NCBI GenBank assembly: GCA_015066175.1
Contig: SVOW01000001.1
Location: 124,001-188,000, forward strand
Length of the DNA: 64,000 nucleotides
Origin: Oscillospiraceae bacterium
GTDB lineage: Bacteria > Bacillota > Clostridia > Oscillospirales > Acutalibacteraceae
Reading direction: 5' to 3'
Each line of letters begins with the position of its first letter. Position 1 is the stretch's first letter. Made by a program: the position numbers and the translations under genes. The notes under the pieces are model-generated. The model was not told the origin of the DNA. It saw only the letters and a program-made list of their open reading frames with translations, and did not search any database. Shown here piece after piece: positions 9,420 through 17,854 of this stretch.

Positions 9420-10367
9420 ATGAAAATAATTATTTTAGATGGCTATACAGTTAATCCCGGTGACCTCTCCTGGGATTGGCTCGGAGAATACGGAGAATAC
9501 ACTGTTTATGACAGAACGGAAAAAGCAGACATCCTTTCTCGTTGCGAAGGAGCAGATATTGTAATTACCAACAAAACACCTTTAGGTAAAGATATTCTTG
9601 AAAAGCTCCCTGATGTTAAGTTTATTGATTTACTGAGCACAGGTTATAACATCACCGATATTTACTATGCACGTGAAAGAAACATTCCTGTTTCAAATGT
9701 GCCTGCATACAGCACAAATTCAGTTGCACAACTTACTTTTGCTTTTATTCTGCAATTTGCATCACGCATCAAAGAACATTCAACATCAACACGTAATGGC
9801 GACTGGCAAAATTGTAAACATTTCTGCTATATGGCTGCACCGTTGACTGAACTTTCCGGCAAAAATCTCGGCATTATCGGCTACGGCTCAATAGGAAAAG
9901 CTGTTGCAAAAATTGCAAAAGCATTCAATATGAAAGTTTTGGTAAACACCAATCACCCCGGTGAAGACACAGAAAACATAAAATTCTGCGATGTTGACAT
10001 ATTACTTGAAAATTCAGACTTTGTAAGTTTACACTGCCCTCTTACTGACAAAACAGAAAAAATGGCAAATGAAGAATTTTTCAGTAAAATGAAAAACACA
10101 GCATATTTTATCAACACTTCACGCGGTGCAACAGTTGATGAAGATGCATTAAAAAATGCACTTAAAAACAATATAATTGCAGGTGCGGGATTGGATGTGC
10201 TTCTGAATGAACCACCTGTTGATGACAAAATCACAAGCCTTGAAAACGCAATTGTAACGCCACACATTGCGTGGGCTGCAAAAGAAACAAGAGCAAGACT
10301 TATGGAAGTCACCAAACAGAATATAAAAGCATTTGTTGACGGCAAGCCGATAAACGTAGTAAACTGA
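9420..10367 (+). CDS. D-2-hydroxyacid dehydrogenase (glycerate/hydroxypyruvate type)
   Basis: A 315-aa cytoplasmic NAD(P)-dependent reductase of 2-keto acids. The Rossmann motif GYGSIGKAVA starts at ~155. The catalytic triad is visible as Arg in NTSRGATVDED, Glu in NEPP and His in TPHIAWAA. The sequence pattern is closest to glycerate dehydrogenase or hydroxypyruvate reductase among the family, but phosphoglycerate or lactate use cannot be excluded. It lacks the ACT domain of long SerA proteins. It is monocistronic, with its own promoter and a shared terminator. GAAAAGAGG precedes the ATG. Confidence 0.9.
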   Translation: MKIIILDGYTVNPGDLSWDWLGEYGEYTVYDRTEKADILSRCEGADIVITNKTPLGKDILEKLPDVKFIDLLSTGYNITDIYYARERNIPVSNVPAYSTNSVAQLTFAFILQFASRIKEHSTSTRNGDWQNCKHFCYMAAPLTELSGKNLGIIGYGSIGKAVAKIAKAFNMKVLVNTNHPGEDTENIKFCDVDILLENSDFVSLHCPLTDKTEKMANEEFFSKMKNTAYFINTSRGATVDEDALKNALKNNIIAGAGLDVLLNEPPVDDKITSLENAIVTPHIAWAAKETRARLMEVTKQNIKAFVDGKPINVVN

Positions 10368-10370
10368 AAA

Positions 10371-10416
10371 ACAGGACTGTATCAAGATTAATTTTGTTGA
10401 TACAGTCCTTTCGTTT
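10371..10416. terminator. Bidirectional terminator between convergent genes
   Basis: AGGACTGTATCA pairs perfectly with its complement; the plus strand continues in TTTCGTTTT. It serves the dehydrogenase (+) and possibly the GH4 gene (-). Confidence 0.75.
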
Positions 10417-10419
10417 TAA

Positions 10420-11700
10420 TTATTTATAAAATCTGTCAAGATAGTTTCTGTGTGCTACTTTCATTTCTTCGTAGCAAGCTTTTGCATTTTCATAGTCACC
10501 GATAAGAGGATGGACCATAAGTGCTTTCATAGCTGCTTCGTCATCGCCGTTAAGTGCTGCTTCAACAGCATATTTTTCATAAGCTTTTACAGACTGCATA
10601 AGACCCTGCATATGTCTGTTTGTCTTTTTCTTTACAGGAACGGGAGTTGCACCGTCAGCACCGATTACTGCACTGATTTCAACAACGTCGTCATCTTCCA
10701 TAAAGGGAAGTGTACCATCATTTTTGATGTTAACAACGTGAACATCTCTTTTGTCGTTTGCGATAGAATCGATAAGTGAAACTGCAGCAAGTGAATACTT
10801 GTGACCGCCACGTTTATCGAGAAGTGCAGGTTTAATGCAGAGCTCTTCGTCGCTATACATTTTAAGCAAATCTTCTTCGATTTCCATACAAACCATTGCA
10901 CGGCTCTTTTTATCTTCTTTAAGATGCTCAATTTTAGCGTTTCTGTTGTAGTAATACTGAAGATATGATGAAGGAATACCTTCAATAGCCTTAAGACATT
11001 CAAGTGAGAAACCATCATCTTTGATGTTAGCCATAACTTTCGGTGAGAAACCTTCTTCAATAAGTTTGGGAAGAAGCTCTTCTCCGTCTTTTACGATTGA
11101 AGTAATCCAGCTGAGATGGTTAAGACCAACATATGTAACTTCAGTGTCAGGTCCTGTGATTTCTTTGACGTCATCGATCATATCAATCGGCACGTTGCAA
11201 AGACCGATTGCTTTAACCTTTGTGTGGTTAAGAAGGAATTCTGTGATGATACCTGAAGGATTTGTGAAGTTGATAAGCCATGCATCGGGACAGATTCTTT
11301 CCATGCAATCTGTAATTTTCTGAATTTCAGGAATTGTACGGAGTGCTTTGAAGAAGCCGCCGATACCTGTTGTTTCCTGACCGATAAGGCCGTATTTAAC
11401 AGGTATAATTTCATCAAGATGTCTTGCAGGAAGTTTACCTACACGCATCTGTGTAAGAACGAAATCTGCACCCTGGAGAGCAACTTCAAGGTCATCTGTG
11501 AAAACTGTTTCGCAATCGATACCTGCTTTTTTAAGCATACGGACACAAAGGTCACCAACGATTGTGCGTTTTCTTACATCGATATCCATAAAAGACACTT
11601 TTTTAAGTTTAAGTGAATCCTGTGCTTTGATGAAACCATCAAGAAGTTCGGGACAATATGTACTGCCTGAACCGATAACCGCAACATTAATTTCTTTCAT
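10420..11700 (-). CDS. GH4 6-phospho-beta-glucosidase
   Basis: A 426-aa cytoplasmic enzyme that splits 6-phosphorylated beta-glucosides by the NAD+ and metal dependent redox mechanism of family GH4. The dinucleotide fold opens with VAVIGSGSTYCPEL. NFTNPSGI follows, then GLCNVP with the metal-ligand Cys (~168) and GLNHLSW with the conserved His (~195). It is co-transcribed with the preceding sugar kinase gene, 13 bases apart. No PTS gene is nearby, so the kinase may supply the phosphorylated substrate. The family also includes alpha-glucosidases; the CN (rather than CD) motif favours beta-glucosides. Confidence 0.92.
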   Translation of the reverse strand: MKEINVAVIGSGSTYCPELLDGFIKAQDSLKLKKVSFMDIDVRKRTIVGDLCVRMLKKAGIDCETVFTDDLEVALQGADFVLTQMRVGKLPARHLDEIIPVKYGLIGQETTGIGGFFKALRTIPEIQKITDCMERICPDAWLINFTNPSGIITEFLLNHTKVKAIGLCNVPIDMIDDVKEITGPDTEVTYVGLNHLSWITSIVKDGEELLPKLIEEGFSPKVMANIKDDGFSLECLKAIEGIPSSYLQYYYNRNAKIEHLKEDKKSRAMVCMEIEEDLLKMYSDEELCIKPALLDKRGGHKYSLAAVSLIDSIANDKRDVHVVNIKNDGTLPFMEDDDVVEISAVIGADGATPVPVKKKTNRHMQGLMQSVKAYEKYAVEAALNGDDEAAMKALMVHPLIGDYENAKACYEEMKVAHRNYLDRFYK

Positions 11701-11712
11701 TTTGCATTCTCC

Positions 11713-12654
11713 TTAGTTTTTATAGTCCTGGAAAATCCAGTTTACACAGCCTGTAACAGGGGCCTGTGTAAGCTTGATATATTTTACTTTTTTATCTGAA
11801 CGTTCAGCTATTTTCTTTTTGAGACAATCAAGATAAACTTCGTTTGGAAGTTTTGTATGAATTGAACCTGAAAGAACAACTTCTACTTCACCATCACCGA
11901 AATTAAGAGAATTAAGGTGAGAAACGATGTAGTCAGCACCTCTTTCTGACATTTCATCAATAGCTTTAAGTACAGGTTTATCGCCCATTTTTGAAGCTTC
12001 AAAGAAGAAATCGATAAGGCTCATAATAAATCTGCCTCTTTCTTCACTTTCAGCCATTGCGAGAGTGCCTAAAAATTCTTCTTTAGTGTTAACACCAAAT
12101 TCTTTCTTGAACATTTCTGTCATTGCTGTTTTTTCAAGGCCAAGAACAAGTTCATCATAAATAAGTTTGAACGATTTAACTGCAACCCATGTGCCGTTGC
12201 CTTTATCATCTGAAAACTCACTGAAACCGCCAAGCTGAACCATTTTGCCGTCAAGGTCAATTGCATTACAGCATGTGCCTGTGCCACAGTTATAACCGAT
12301 AGCAGCTTTACCTGTTGCACCTGCTTTTACAACGATAAATCCGTCATTGAAAATTTCAAAGTTTTTAAGACCTCTTTTGTTCATCTGTTCACACATTGCA
12401 TCGTGCTGATAAGGATGGTCAATGCCTGCAAGACCCATGAGAGTAAAGCCGATGTCATCAAGAGTTACATTACCTGCTTCGAGCAATTTTGTAATACCAC
12501 CCCAGATAATTGTTGCAGCTTCATCAAAACTGCCTTCAAGATTTTCGTGGTTGCTGCCTTCAGTTTTAACTTCAGCAACAATATTTTTTTCCTCATCAAA
12601 AAGTGCATAAGCAGTTTTTGTTCCTCCGCCGTCAACACCAATGTAAAATGACAT
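11713..12654 (-). CDS. BadF/BadG/BcrA/BcrD-type ATPase, N-acetylglucosamine-kinase-like sugar kinase
   Basis: A 313-aa cytoplasmic kinase of the ASKHA fold. The phosphate-1 loop reads GVDGGGTKTAYALFD at the N-terminus, the phosphate-2 region NCGTGTCCNAI follows, and an adenosine motif is suggested by VVLSGSIH. The ATG at 12654 has GAGGAG 7 bases upstream; the ORF track start adds 10 residues with no such site. It is first in a two-gene operon with the GH4 enzyme, so it probably phosphorylates a disaccharide or glucoside rather than free GlcNAc. That is inference from position. Confidence 0.85.
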   Translation of the reverse strand: MSFYIGVDGGGTKTAYALFDEEKNIVAEVKTEGSNHENLEGSFDEAATIIWGGITKLLEAGNVTLDDIGFTLMGLAGIDHPYQHDAMCEQMNKRGLKNFEIFNDGFIVVKAGATGKAAIGYNCGTGTCCNAIDLDGKMVQLGGFSEFSDDKGNGTWVAVKSFKLIYDELVLGLEKTAMTEMFKKEFGVNTKEEFLGTLAMAESEERGRFIMSLIDFFFEASKMGDKPVLKAIDEMSERGADYIVSHLNSLNFGDGEVEVVLSGSIHTKLPNEVYLDCLKKKIAERSDKKVKYIKLTQAPVTGCVNWIFQDYKN

Positions 12655-12690
12655 AAACATTCTCCTCACTTTTACAAATTTCAATTAATA

Positions 12691-12719
12691 ATTATATCAT
12701 TAATTTATTTTACAGTCAA
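12691..12719 (-). promoter_or_regulatory. Promoter of the kinase-GH4 operon
   Basis: TTGACT and TATAAT on the minus strand, 17-base spacer. It lies just before the end of the WYL gene region and separates the two minus-strand transcription units. Confidence 0.75.
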
Positions 12720-12728
12720 TAAATTAAT

Positions 12729-13736
12729 TTAATTGTACAAATCAATTATTTCCTGCGCTTTTTCTTTAAGATGATTGCGCAATTCTTCAGGTTTCCTTAC
12801 ATAAACCGAGTTTCTGTATTGCATAAGCCAGGAAACAAGCCCTTCACTTATTGCGACCTCAGCCCTGAGATAAAACCTTGTGCTGTCTTCATTTCGGATT
12901 GTTGCATTTTCACCGAATCTGTCAACAATGTCTTCAAGCAGTTCATTTTTACAAACGATTTCAATTTCACAAATCTTACCTGAAAACATGTTGAACATTT
13001 TATTTGAATAATCTGCCACATCAAACTCGCCCTTATATTCTGAAATTTCTTCAAAAGAGCGTGCGGGCACATCGATTATCCTTACTTTACGCATTCTGTC
13101 AAGCCTTGTATGCATTAGATTATCATATTTGGGATTGTTACAAATAAGATAATAATGGTCATTTGACCACACAAGTGCGTAAGGGTTAACAACAAACTCA
13201 CGTGAAGCCATAACAATTCTTTTGCCGGCTTCAATTTTATGCCTGATGTAATTGAAAGATACCTGTTTCTTTTCTTCAATAGCACGGTTGAGAACATCAA
13301 TAGTGTAAAAAATTTCTTCATTGAAGGTTTTTACTCTATTTGAAATACTCAACTGGCTTTTAAGCATCTGAAACTGGTCTTCACTTACTAATGAACCAAT
13401 TTTTTCAATTAACTCCTGCGTTTTCTTAGGTGTGATAAAATCAGCAGACTGCACTGCATCGATTATCAATCTCACTTCAGGCAACTGAAAATTCCTTGAT
13501 GCAAGAAAATATCCTGACTTAGGTGATTTCACTTTAATAATATCGTATCCGTTTTCGATAAGCAAAGCAATATCAGCATAAATTGATTTTCTTTCTGCTG
13601 TTATTCCCCTTCTGGCAAGTTCTTCTACAATTTCATTTGTAGAAATCACATTATTTTCATCAGTCAGTTTTTCAAAAACATCAATAAGACTTAAAAGTTT
13701 TTGTTTTGAACTTGATTTTACAGCCAAAGCTTTCAC
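12729..13736 (-). CDS. WYL-domain transcriptional regulator
   Basis: A 335-aa DNA-binding regulator. An N-terminal HTH_11-like winged helix covers ~10-75 (NEIVEELARRGITAERKSIYADI). The WYL domain covers ~140-320, with FVVNPYALVWSNDHYYLIC and TRLDRMRKVRI. WYL domains bind ligands such as nucleic acids or small molecules. The start is a GTG two bases after the GH2 stop, so it is probably translationally coupled to it. It lies between the GH2 gene and the kinase-GH4 unit and is the natural candidate regulator of this beta-glycoside cluster. Confidence 0.88.
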   Translation of the reverse strand: MKALAVKSSSKQKLLSLIDVFEKLTDENNVISTNEIVEELARRGITAERKSIYADIALLIENGYDIIKVKSPKSGYFLASRNFQLPEVRLIIDAVQSADFITPKKTQELIEKIGSLVSEDQFQMLKSQLSISNRVKTFNEEIFYTIDVLNRAIEEKKQVSFNYIRHKIEAGKRIVMASREFVVNPYALVWSNDHYYLICNNPKYDNLMHTRLDRMRKVRIIDVPARSFEEISEYKGEFDVADYSNKMFNMFSGKICEIEIVCKNELLEDIVDRFGENATIRNEDSTRFYLRAEVAISEGLVSWLMQYRNSVYVRKPEELRNHLKEKAQEIIDLYN

Positions 13737-13737
13737 C

Positions 13738-15495
13738 CTATCTTACAAGAATTGAAAAAAGTCTCTTGTTTATTTTGATAATTGCTTCATTATCAAGTTT
13801 CATAATATCACGGTCATATGTCATGATTCCATTTGTTTCGTTTTCAACGTCGCTAAGCTGAGTGTAAACAACAGCACTCAAGCCTTTGCTTACAAGCGGA
13901 ATAATCTGCTTGTTGAATAATTTTTCATACGCTTTTGTAAGTGATGCCTTATCTTTATACATCAGATAACCAAAAGCTTTTTTCTCGTTCATTGTATGAC
14001 CTGACACTATTCTTGAATATCCGCCGAATTCAGAAACTACAAAAGCTCTGTGGTCAGATCTTCCTTTTGTTACAGGAACTACGTATCTGTGCATACTTCT
14101 CAGATCTCCGCCCTTCTGGTCAAACCATCCGCTTGCATGGTCAACAACTCTTGACGGATCCAAAGCTTTAACTTTTTCAGCAATTCTCTTCGCATCAAAT
14201 TGTCCCCAACCTTCGTTGAAAGGAACCCAGCAACCGATTGAAACACAGTTATGAAGAGTTGACATCATCTGTTCAAGTTCATCTTCAAACTGGTCACGCC
14301 ATTCTTTTTCATCACGATTAAAGAGGCTATAGTCATCATCTTTAACTTTAATCTGGAAAAACGGAACTGCACCTACAAGGAAATTACCGGGATGTTTTGC
14401 ACCACTTACCATATCCTGCCACACAATCATACCGATTTTGTCACAATGGTAATACCAACGCAGAGGCTCAACCTTGATATGCTTTCTAAGCATATTAAAG
14501 CCAAGTGATTTCATAACTTTTATATCGAAAATCATTGCTTCATCTGTAGGTGGAGTCATAACACCATCAGGCCAATAACCCTGGTCGAGAAGTCCAATCT
14601 GGAAATACGGTTTATTATTAAGGAAAAGACGAGGTAATCCGTTATCGTCTTTTTCAACTGAAAACTTTCTCATACCGAAATAACTTACAACTGTATCTAC
14701 AAGCAATCCGTCATAATAAAGTTCAAACATTACGTTGTAAAGATTCGGTTTTTCAGGTGTCCAGAGTTTGAAGCGTTTCATAGGAATAACATCTACACAA
14801 CCAATGCTTGAAGAATATACAACTTCTTCTTCGTCATCAAAAACTGTAGCAACAATTTCGTAGTCAGACTCTGCAGTTGTTTCAACATCAACATGAACGC
14901 AATATTCATCAATATCAGGAGTCAATTTAATAGAAGTAATATGTTTTTCATCAACCGCTTCAAGCCAAACTGTCTGCCAGATACCTGTTGTAGGAGTATA
15001 CCAGAAGCCTTTCTGAACAATTGCCTGTTTACCTCTCTGCTGCCAACCTTTATCTGTAGGGTCAAAAACAGAAACATAAAGGTCATTTTCACCTTCAACA
15101 AGAAATTCAGTAATATCAAAACTGAACGGGCAATAACCACCTGTATGACCGCCTACAAACTGATTGTTGATATAAACTCTGCATTCCCAGTCAACTGCAC
15201 CAAAATGAAGAATAACATGTTTTGAATCAAATTCTTCGGACAAAGTAAAAGTTTTGTGATACCAAAGGATATCCATAGGATCAAGTCTTTTTTCCACACC
15301 TGAAAGCGGAGCTTCAATCGCAAAAGGAACAGTAATTTTACCTTCATATTCTGCAGGAAAATTTTCCATAGAATCACTTACCGCGTAGTCAAACTGACCA
15401 TTAAGGTTAGTCCAGATATTTCTTTTCATCTGCGGTCTTGGATATTCCTGAAGCGGCGCATCTTTATTTACTTCTTTAGTCCATCTCGTTTCCAT
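13738..15495 (-). CDS. Glycoside hydrolase family 2 (beta-galactosidase/glucuronidase/mannosidase type)
   Basis: A 585-aa cytoplasmic retaining beta-glycosidase. The sugar-binding jelly roll includes DWECRVYINNQFVGGHTGGY (~102-121), an immunoglobulin-like sandwich follows, and the TIM barrel holds the acid/base in FNEGWGQ (Glu428) and the probable nucleophile in VVSEFGGYS (Glu489). The start at ATG 15495 is set by GGAGGA 5 bases upstream; the longer ORF-track version would run across the tRNA-Leu region. The length matches short GH2 enzymes that lack C-terminal modules. Substrate cannot be fixed from motifs. Coupled to the WYL regulator gene. Confidence 0.9.
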   Translation of the reverse strand: METRWTKEVNKDAPLQEYPRPQMKRNIWTNLNGQFDYAVSDSMENFPAEYEGKITVPFAIEAPLSGVEKRLDPMDILWYHKTFTLSEEFDSKHVILHFGAVDWECRVYINNQFVGGHTGGYCPFSFDITEFLVEGENDLYVSVFDPTDKGWQQRGKQAIVQKGFWYTPTTGIWQTVWLEAVDEKHITSIKLTPDIDEYCVHVDVETTAESDYEIVATVFDDEEEVVYSSSIGCVDVIPMKRFKLWTPEKPNLYNVMFELYYDGLLVDTVVSYFGMRKFSVEKDDNGLPRLFLNNKPYFQIGLLDQGYWPDGVMTPPTDEAMIFDIKVMKSLGFNMLRKHIKVEPLRWYYHCDKIGMIVWQDMVSGAKHPGNFLVGAVPFFQIKVKDDDYSLFNRDEKEWRDQFEDELEQMMSTLHNCVSIGCWVPFNEGWGQFDAKRIAEKVKALDPSRVVDHASGWFDQKGGDLRSMHRYVVPVTKGRSDHRAFVVSEFGGYSRIVSGHTMNEKKAFGYLMYKDKASLTKAYEKLFNKQIIPLVSKGLSAVVYTQLSDVENETNGIMTYDRDIMKLDNEAIIKINKRLFSILVR

Positions 15496-15523
15496 AAAAA
15501 TCCTCCGTTTTTGAAAAAAGTTA

Positions 15524-15552
15524 TTGATTAAATCAGAATAGTTTGATATAAT
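15524..15552 (+). promoter_or_regulatory. Promoter of tRNA-Leu
   Basis: TTGATT and TATAAT separated by 17 bases; the tRNA begins 12 bases after the -10 box. Confidence 0.8.
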
Positions 15553-15563
15553 AGTCAAGTCCT

Positions 15564-15648
15564 GCGGATATGGCGGAATTGGCAGACGCGCCAGATTTAG
15601 GATCTGGTGGTAAATCCCGTGCAGGTTCAAGTCCTGTTATCCGCACCA
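15564..15648 (+). tRNA. tRNA-Leu (anticodon UAG)
   Basis: Acceptor arms GCGGATA and TATCCGC pair. The anticodon stem CCAGA/TCTGG holds the loop TTTAGGA. A class II variable arm is present, the T-arm is GGTTCAAGTCC, and CCA is encoded. Confidence 0.97.
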
Positions 15649-15652
15649 TTTA

Positions 15653-15692
15653 AAGTCTTATAACTTATCGGTTATAAGGCTTTAGTTTTTTA
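15653..15692 (+). terminator. Terminator after tRNA-Leu
   Basis: AGTCTTATAAC pairs with GTTATAAGGCT (one G-T), followed by TTAGTTTTTT. Confidence 0.85.
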
Positions 15693-15772
15693 TTAAACAC
15701 TATTATTTTAATTATACACTCTTTAGAAATTAAATGCAATATATTATTTGTAAAAGAAAGCAAATATTACAG

Positions 15773-15808
15773 TAAAAAAACAACAAGGCGCATAAAACAC
15801 CTTGTCGT
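15773..15808 (-). terminator. Terminator of the 40-aa membrane peptide gene
   Basis: ACAAGGTG and CGCCTTGT form a stem on the minus strand followed by TGTTTTTTT. It confirms a minus-strand transcript here. Confidence 0.8.
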
Positions 15809-15829
15809 TTTTAACATAATTTATCTTAC

Positions 15830-15952
15830 TTAAAATAAAGCAGCAATTGAGTCAATAAGTTCCTGAATTCCGAAATAAACCCACGAGATAGGATACGCTA
15901 TTGGTGCCATAAGAACCCAAGCGAGAATCACAAATAACCACGGAGCACCCAT
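15830..15952 (-). CDS. 40-residue hydrophobic membrane peptide (not in ORF track)
   Basis: The peptide begins MGAPWLFVILAWVLM and continues with a second hydrophobic, aromatic segment that ends in IAALF; almost the whole length could span or lie in the membrane. The ribosome binding site AAGGAGGTGAG ends 4 bases before the ATG and is one of the strongest in the window. A good intrinsic terminator follows ~20 bases after the TAA. A strong SD, a defined ORF and a terminator together make a real gene likely despite the size. No recognised family. A small membrane regulator, a toxin-like peptide or a bacteriocin-like peptide are all possible; none is shown. Confidence 0.75.
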   Translation of the reverse strand: MGAPWLFVILAWVLMAPIAYPISWVYFGIQELIDSIAALF

Positions 15953-16109
15953 TTTCTCACCTCCTTAAATTAGAATCTGAAATATTGACAATATTATAAT
16001 TTTTTACCCTCCCTTCATTTCTTATTATGAAATGAACTTATCATAAACTATTTTCAAAGTCAATTAAATCGCAGTCTGGTGTAATAAAAGGCCTTTTAAA
16101 TGTAATATT

Positions 16110-16152
16110 TCAAAAAAACAAAACTCCGGAGAGAATATCTCCGGAGTTAATT
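16110..16152 (-). terminator. Terminator of the zinc-ribbon membrane protein gene
   Basis: AACTCCGGAGA and its complement form a hairpin followed on the minus strand by TTTTGTTTTTTTG. Confidence 0.85.
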
Positions 16153-16169
16153 TTCATATCTGAACAGGT

Positions 16170-17009
16170 TTATTTTTCGCCATGCTCTGCTGCATAAGCT
16201 TCTTCAATCATTCTCTGTTCTTCAAGTTTTTTCTGTTCTTCTTCCATATCAGCAGCCATCTTAGCAGCTTTTTCTGCAATTTCTTTCTTTCTCTTTTCAG
16301 CAGAAGAAACAACAACGATAGGATTCTTTTTAATCATAAGATTGATGACAATCGGAGCGAGTGCAGCAATAAGAAGAATGGGGAAACCAAACATAATTGA
16401 TGCTGAAAAGCGTTCAGCTCCGAGCACTGATGCGAACTGAGAACCTGAAACGAGGAACATAATACCACTTAACAGGTAGCAACCAAATGCACTGCCACTG
16501 AAACCAAGGTTACGCGGAATACCCTTTGGTGAACAAGAAAGGAAAATAAGGATAAATCCTACAAGTGATGCAACAGCACCAAGTGCAATAAATACGATTG
16601 CTAATGCAAACAATATAACTGCAGTTGAAAGTGACGGTGATGAAAGCATTCCGAACAAGCCTTCAAAATCAAGAGCAGAAACAGTGTTAACAACCTGCAA
16701 AGCATCAATATTGAATGACTTTTCAACAAAAGGCATATTAACTGCAATTTTACCTAAAGGCAAGAACAACGCACCAATAGGAAGCAAGCTCAATACAATT
16801 CTTGCAATTGCAAGCTTTGAACCGATATAAGAAGCTTTCACCCTATCAAGGATGTCATACATTCTGTTGAGAGATTTTTCAGCAGTTATAACGTCATTTT
16901 CAAGACGATCCTGCATACCATGATAGAAAATGTTAACCTTACAATTCGGACAATTGGGTTTCCAATATGTCTTTTTAAGATGAACACCACAGTTAGGACA
17001 ATTTGCCAT
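16170..17009 (-). CDS. Zinc-ribbon multi-pass membrane protein of unknown function
   Basis: A 279-aa protein not recognised beyond its parts. The N-terminus is a four-cysteine zinc ribbon (CPNC at 4-7 and CPNC at 20-23). A short linker with a predicted helix follows, then about four hydrophobic segments between ~60 and ~225 (for example ARIVLSLLPIGALFLPLG). The C-terminal ~45 residues are charged and rich in Lys, Glu and Ala (KRKKEIAEKAAKMAADMEEE), probably a coiled coil. GGAGG precedes the ATG. Monocistronic with its own terminator. The zinc-ribbon plus membrane layout is common in uncharacterised Firmicutes proteins. Confidence 0.75.
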   Translation of the reverse strand: MANCPNCGVHLKKTYWKPNCPNCKVNIFYHGMQDRLENDVITAEKSLNRMYDILDRVKASYIGSKLAIARIVLSLLPIGALFLPLGKIAVNMPFVEKSFNIDALQVVNTVSALDFEGLFGMLSSPSLSTAVILFALAIVFIALGAVASLVGFILIFLSCSPKGIPRNLGFSGSAFGCYLLSGIMFLVSGSQFASVLGAERFSASIMFGFPILLIAALAPIVINLMIKKNPIVVVSSAEKRKKEIAEKAAKMAADMEEEQKKLEEQRMIEEAYAAEHGEK

Positions 17010-17115
17010 TTCTCATTCCTCCAATTTCGGAAGTAATTATATCCTAATAAATTTACCATAAATTCAAAAAAAAATCAAGTGATTTTTAATATTTATGATA
17101 AAAATGTTTGAAATA

Positions 17116-17850
17116 TCATATAACAATGCCGCCATCAACGGAAAAAGTCTGACCGGTGATATAATCTGAAGCATCAGAACACAAGAAATATACCATTTCT
17201 GCCACATCGTGTGCAGTGCCGATTCTCATCAACGGAATCTCATCAACAAACATTTTTATTGCTTCACTGTCAAGATGAGAATTCATTTTTGTATCGATAA
17301 GACCCGGAGCAACACAGTTGACATTCACTGAAGACGGACCTACTTCTTTTGCAAGAGCTTTTGTAAAGCCGATAACTGCCGCTTTCGAAGCAGAATAATG
17401 GACTTCACAAGAAGCACCACAAATGCCCCACATAGACGAAACATTGACAATCTTACCGCTTTTTCTTCTTATCATTGCAGGCAAAACGGCTTTTGATGAA
17501 TTGAACACACCTTTGACATTGATATCAAATATTTTTTGTGCTTCTTCATCTGTAACATCACAGAAAAGTTTCTGTAATGATACGCCCGCGTTATTGACAA
17601 GTGCAGTAATTTCGCCAAGATTTTCTTCAGCTTCTCTGACAAAATCATTAACCTGATTAATATCAGAAACATCGCACTTCCGGCAGTAAATTTTACTGCC
17701 GGAAGATTCAAGTTCTTTTTTCAACGATTCTGCTTCAGTCTGTGAATTGAAATACATCAGTGCGATGTTCCATCCTTTTTCGGCAAATTTGCGTGCAATT
17801 GAACTACCGATTCCACCTGAAGCACCTGTAATAATTACGGTATTATTCAT
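17116..17850 (-). CDS. SDR-family oxidoreductase (FabG/YmfI-like)
   Basis: A 244-aa NAD(P)H-dependent short-chain dehydrogenase. The cofactor motif TGASGGIG is at ~8-15, NNAG at ~87, the catalytic Ser in VNVSSMWG and Tyr/Lys in YSASK, and the substrate-side motif is CVAPGLIDT. It looks like 3-oxoacyl-ACP reductase, but it is not beside fatty-acid synthesis genes. The relative that modifies elongation factor P (YmfI) is another possibility. It starts 4 bases after the lipoprotein gene and is probably co-transcribed with it, a pairing that gives no clear functional hint. Confidence 0.85.
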   Translation of the reverse strand: MNNTVIITGASGGIGSSIARKFAEKGWNIALMYFNSQTEAESLKKELESSGSKIYCRKCDVSDINQVNDFVREAEENLGEITALVNNAGVSLQKLFCDVTDEEAQKIFDINVKGVFNSSKAVLPAMIRRKSGKIVNVSSMWGICGASCEVHYSASKAAVIGFTKALAKEVGPSSVNVNCVAPGLIDTKMNSHLDSEAIKMFVDEIPLMRIGTAHDVAEMVYFLCSDASDYITGQTFSVDGGIVI

Positions 17851-17854
17851 TATA

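Noticed and set aside
10450-10779. 109-aa plus-strand ORF opposite the GH4 gene
   Set aside because: Antisense to a well-supported enzyme gene and without recognisable features.
15496-15630. N-terminal extension of the GH2 gene in the ORF track
   Set aside because: It covers the tRNA-Leu gene on the other strand, while the internal ATG at 15495 has GGAGGA and starts the normal family N-terminus.
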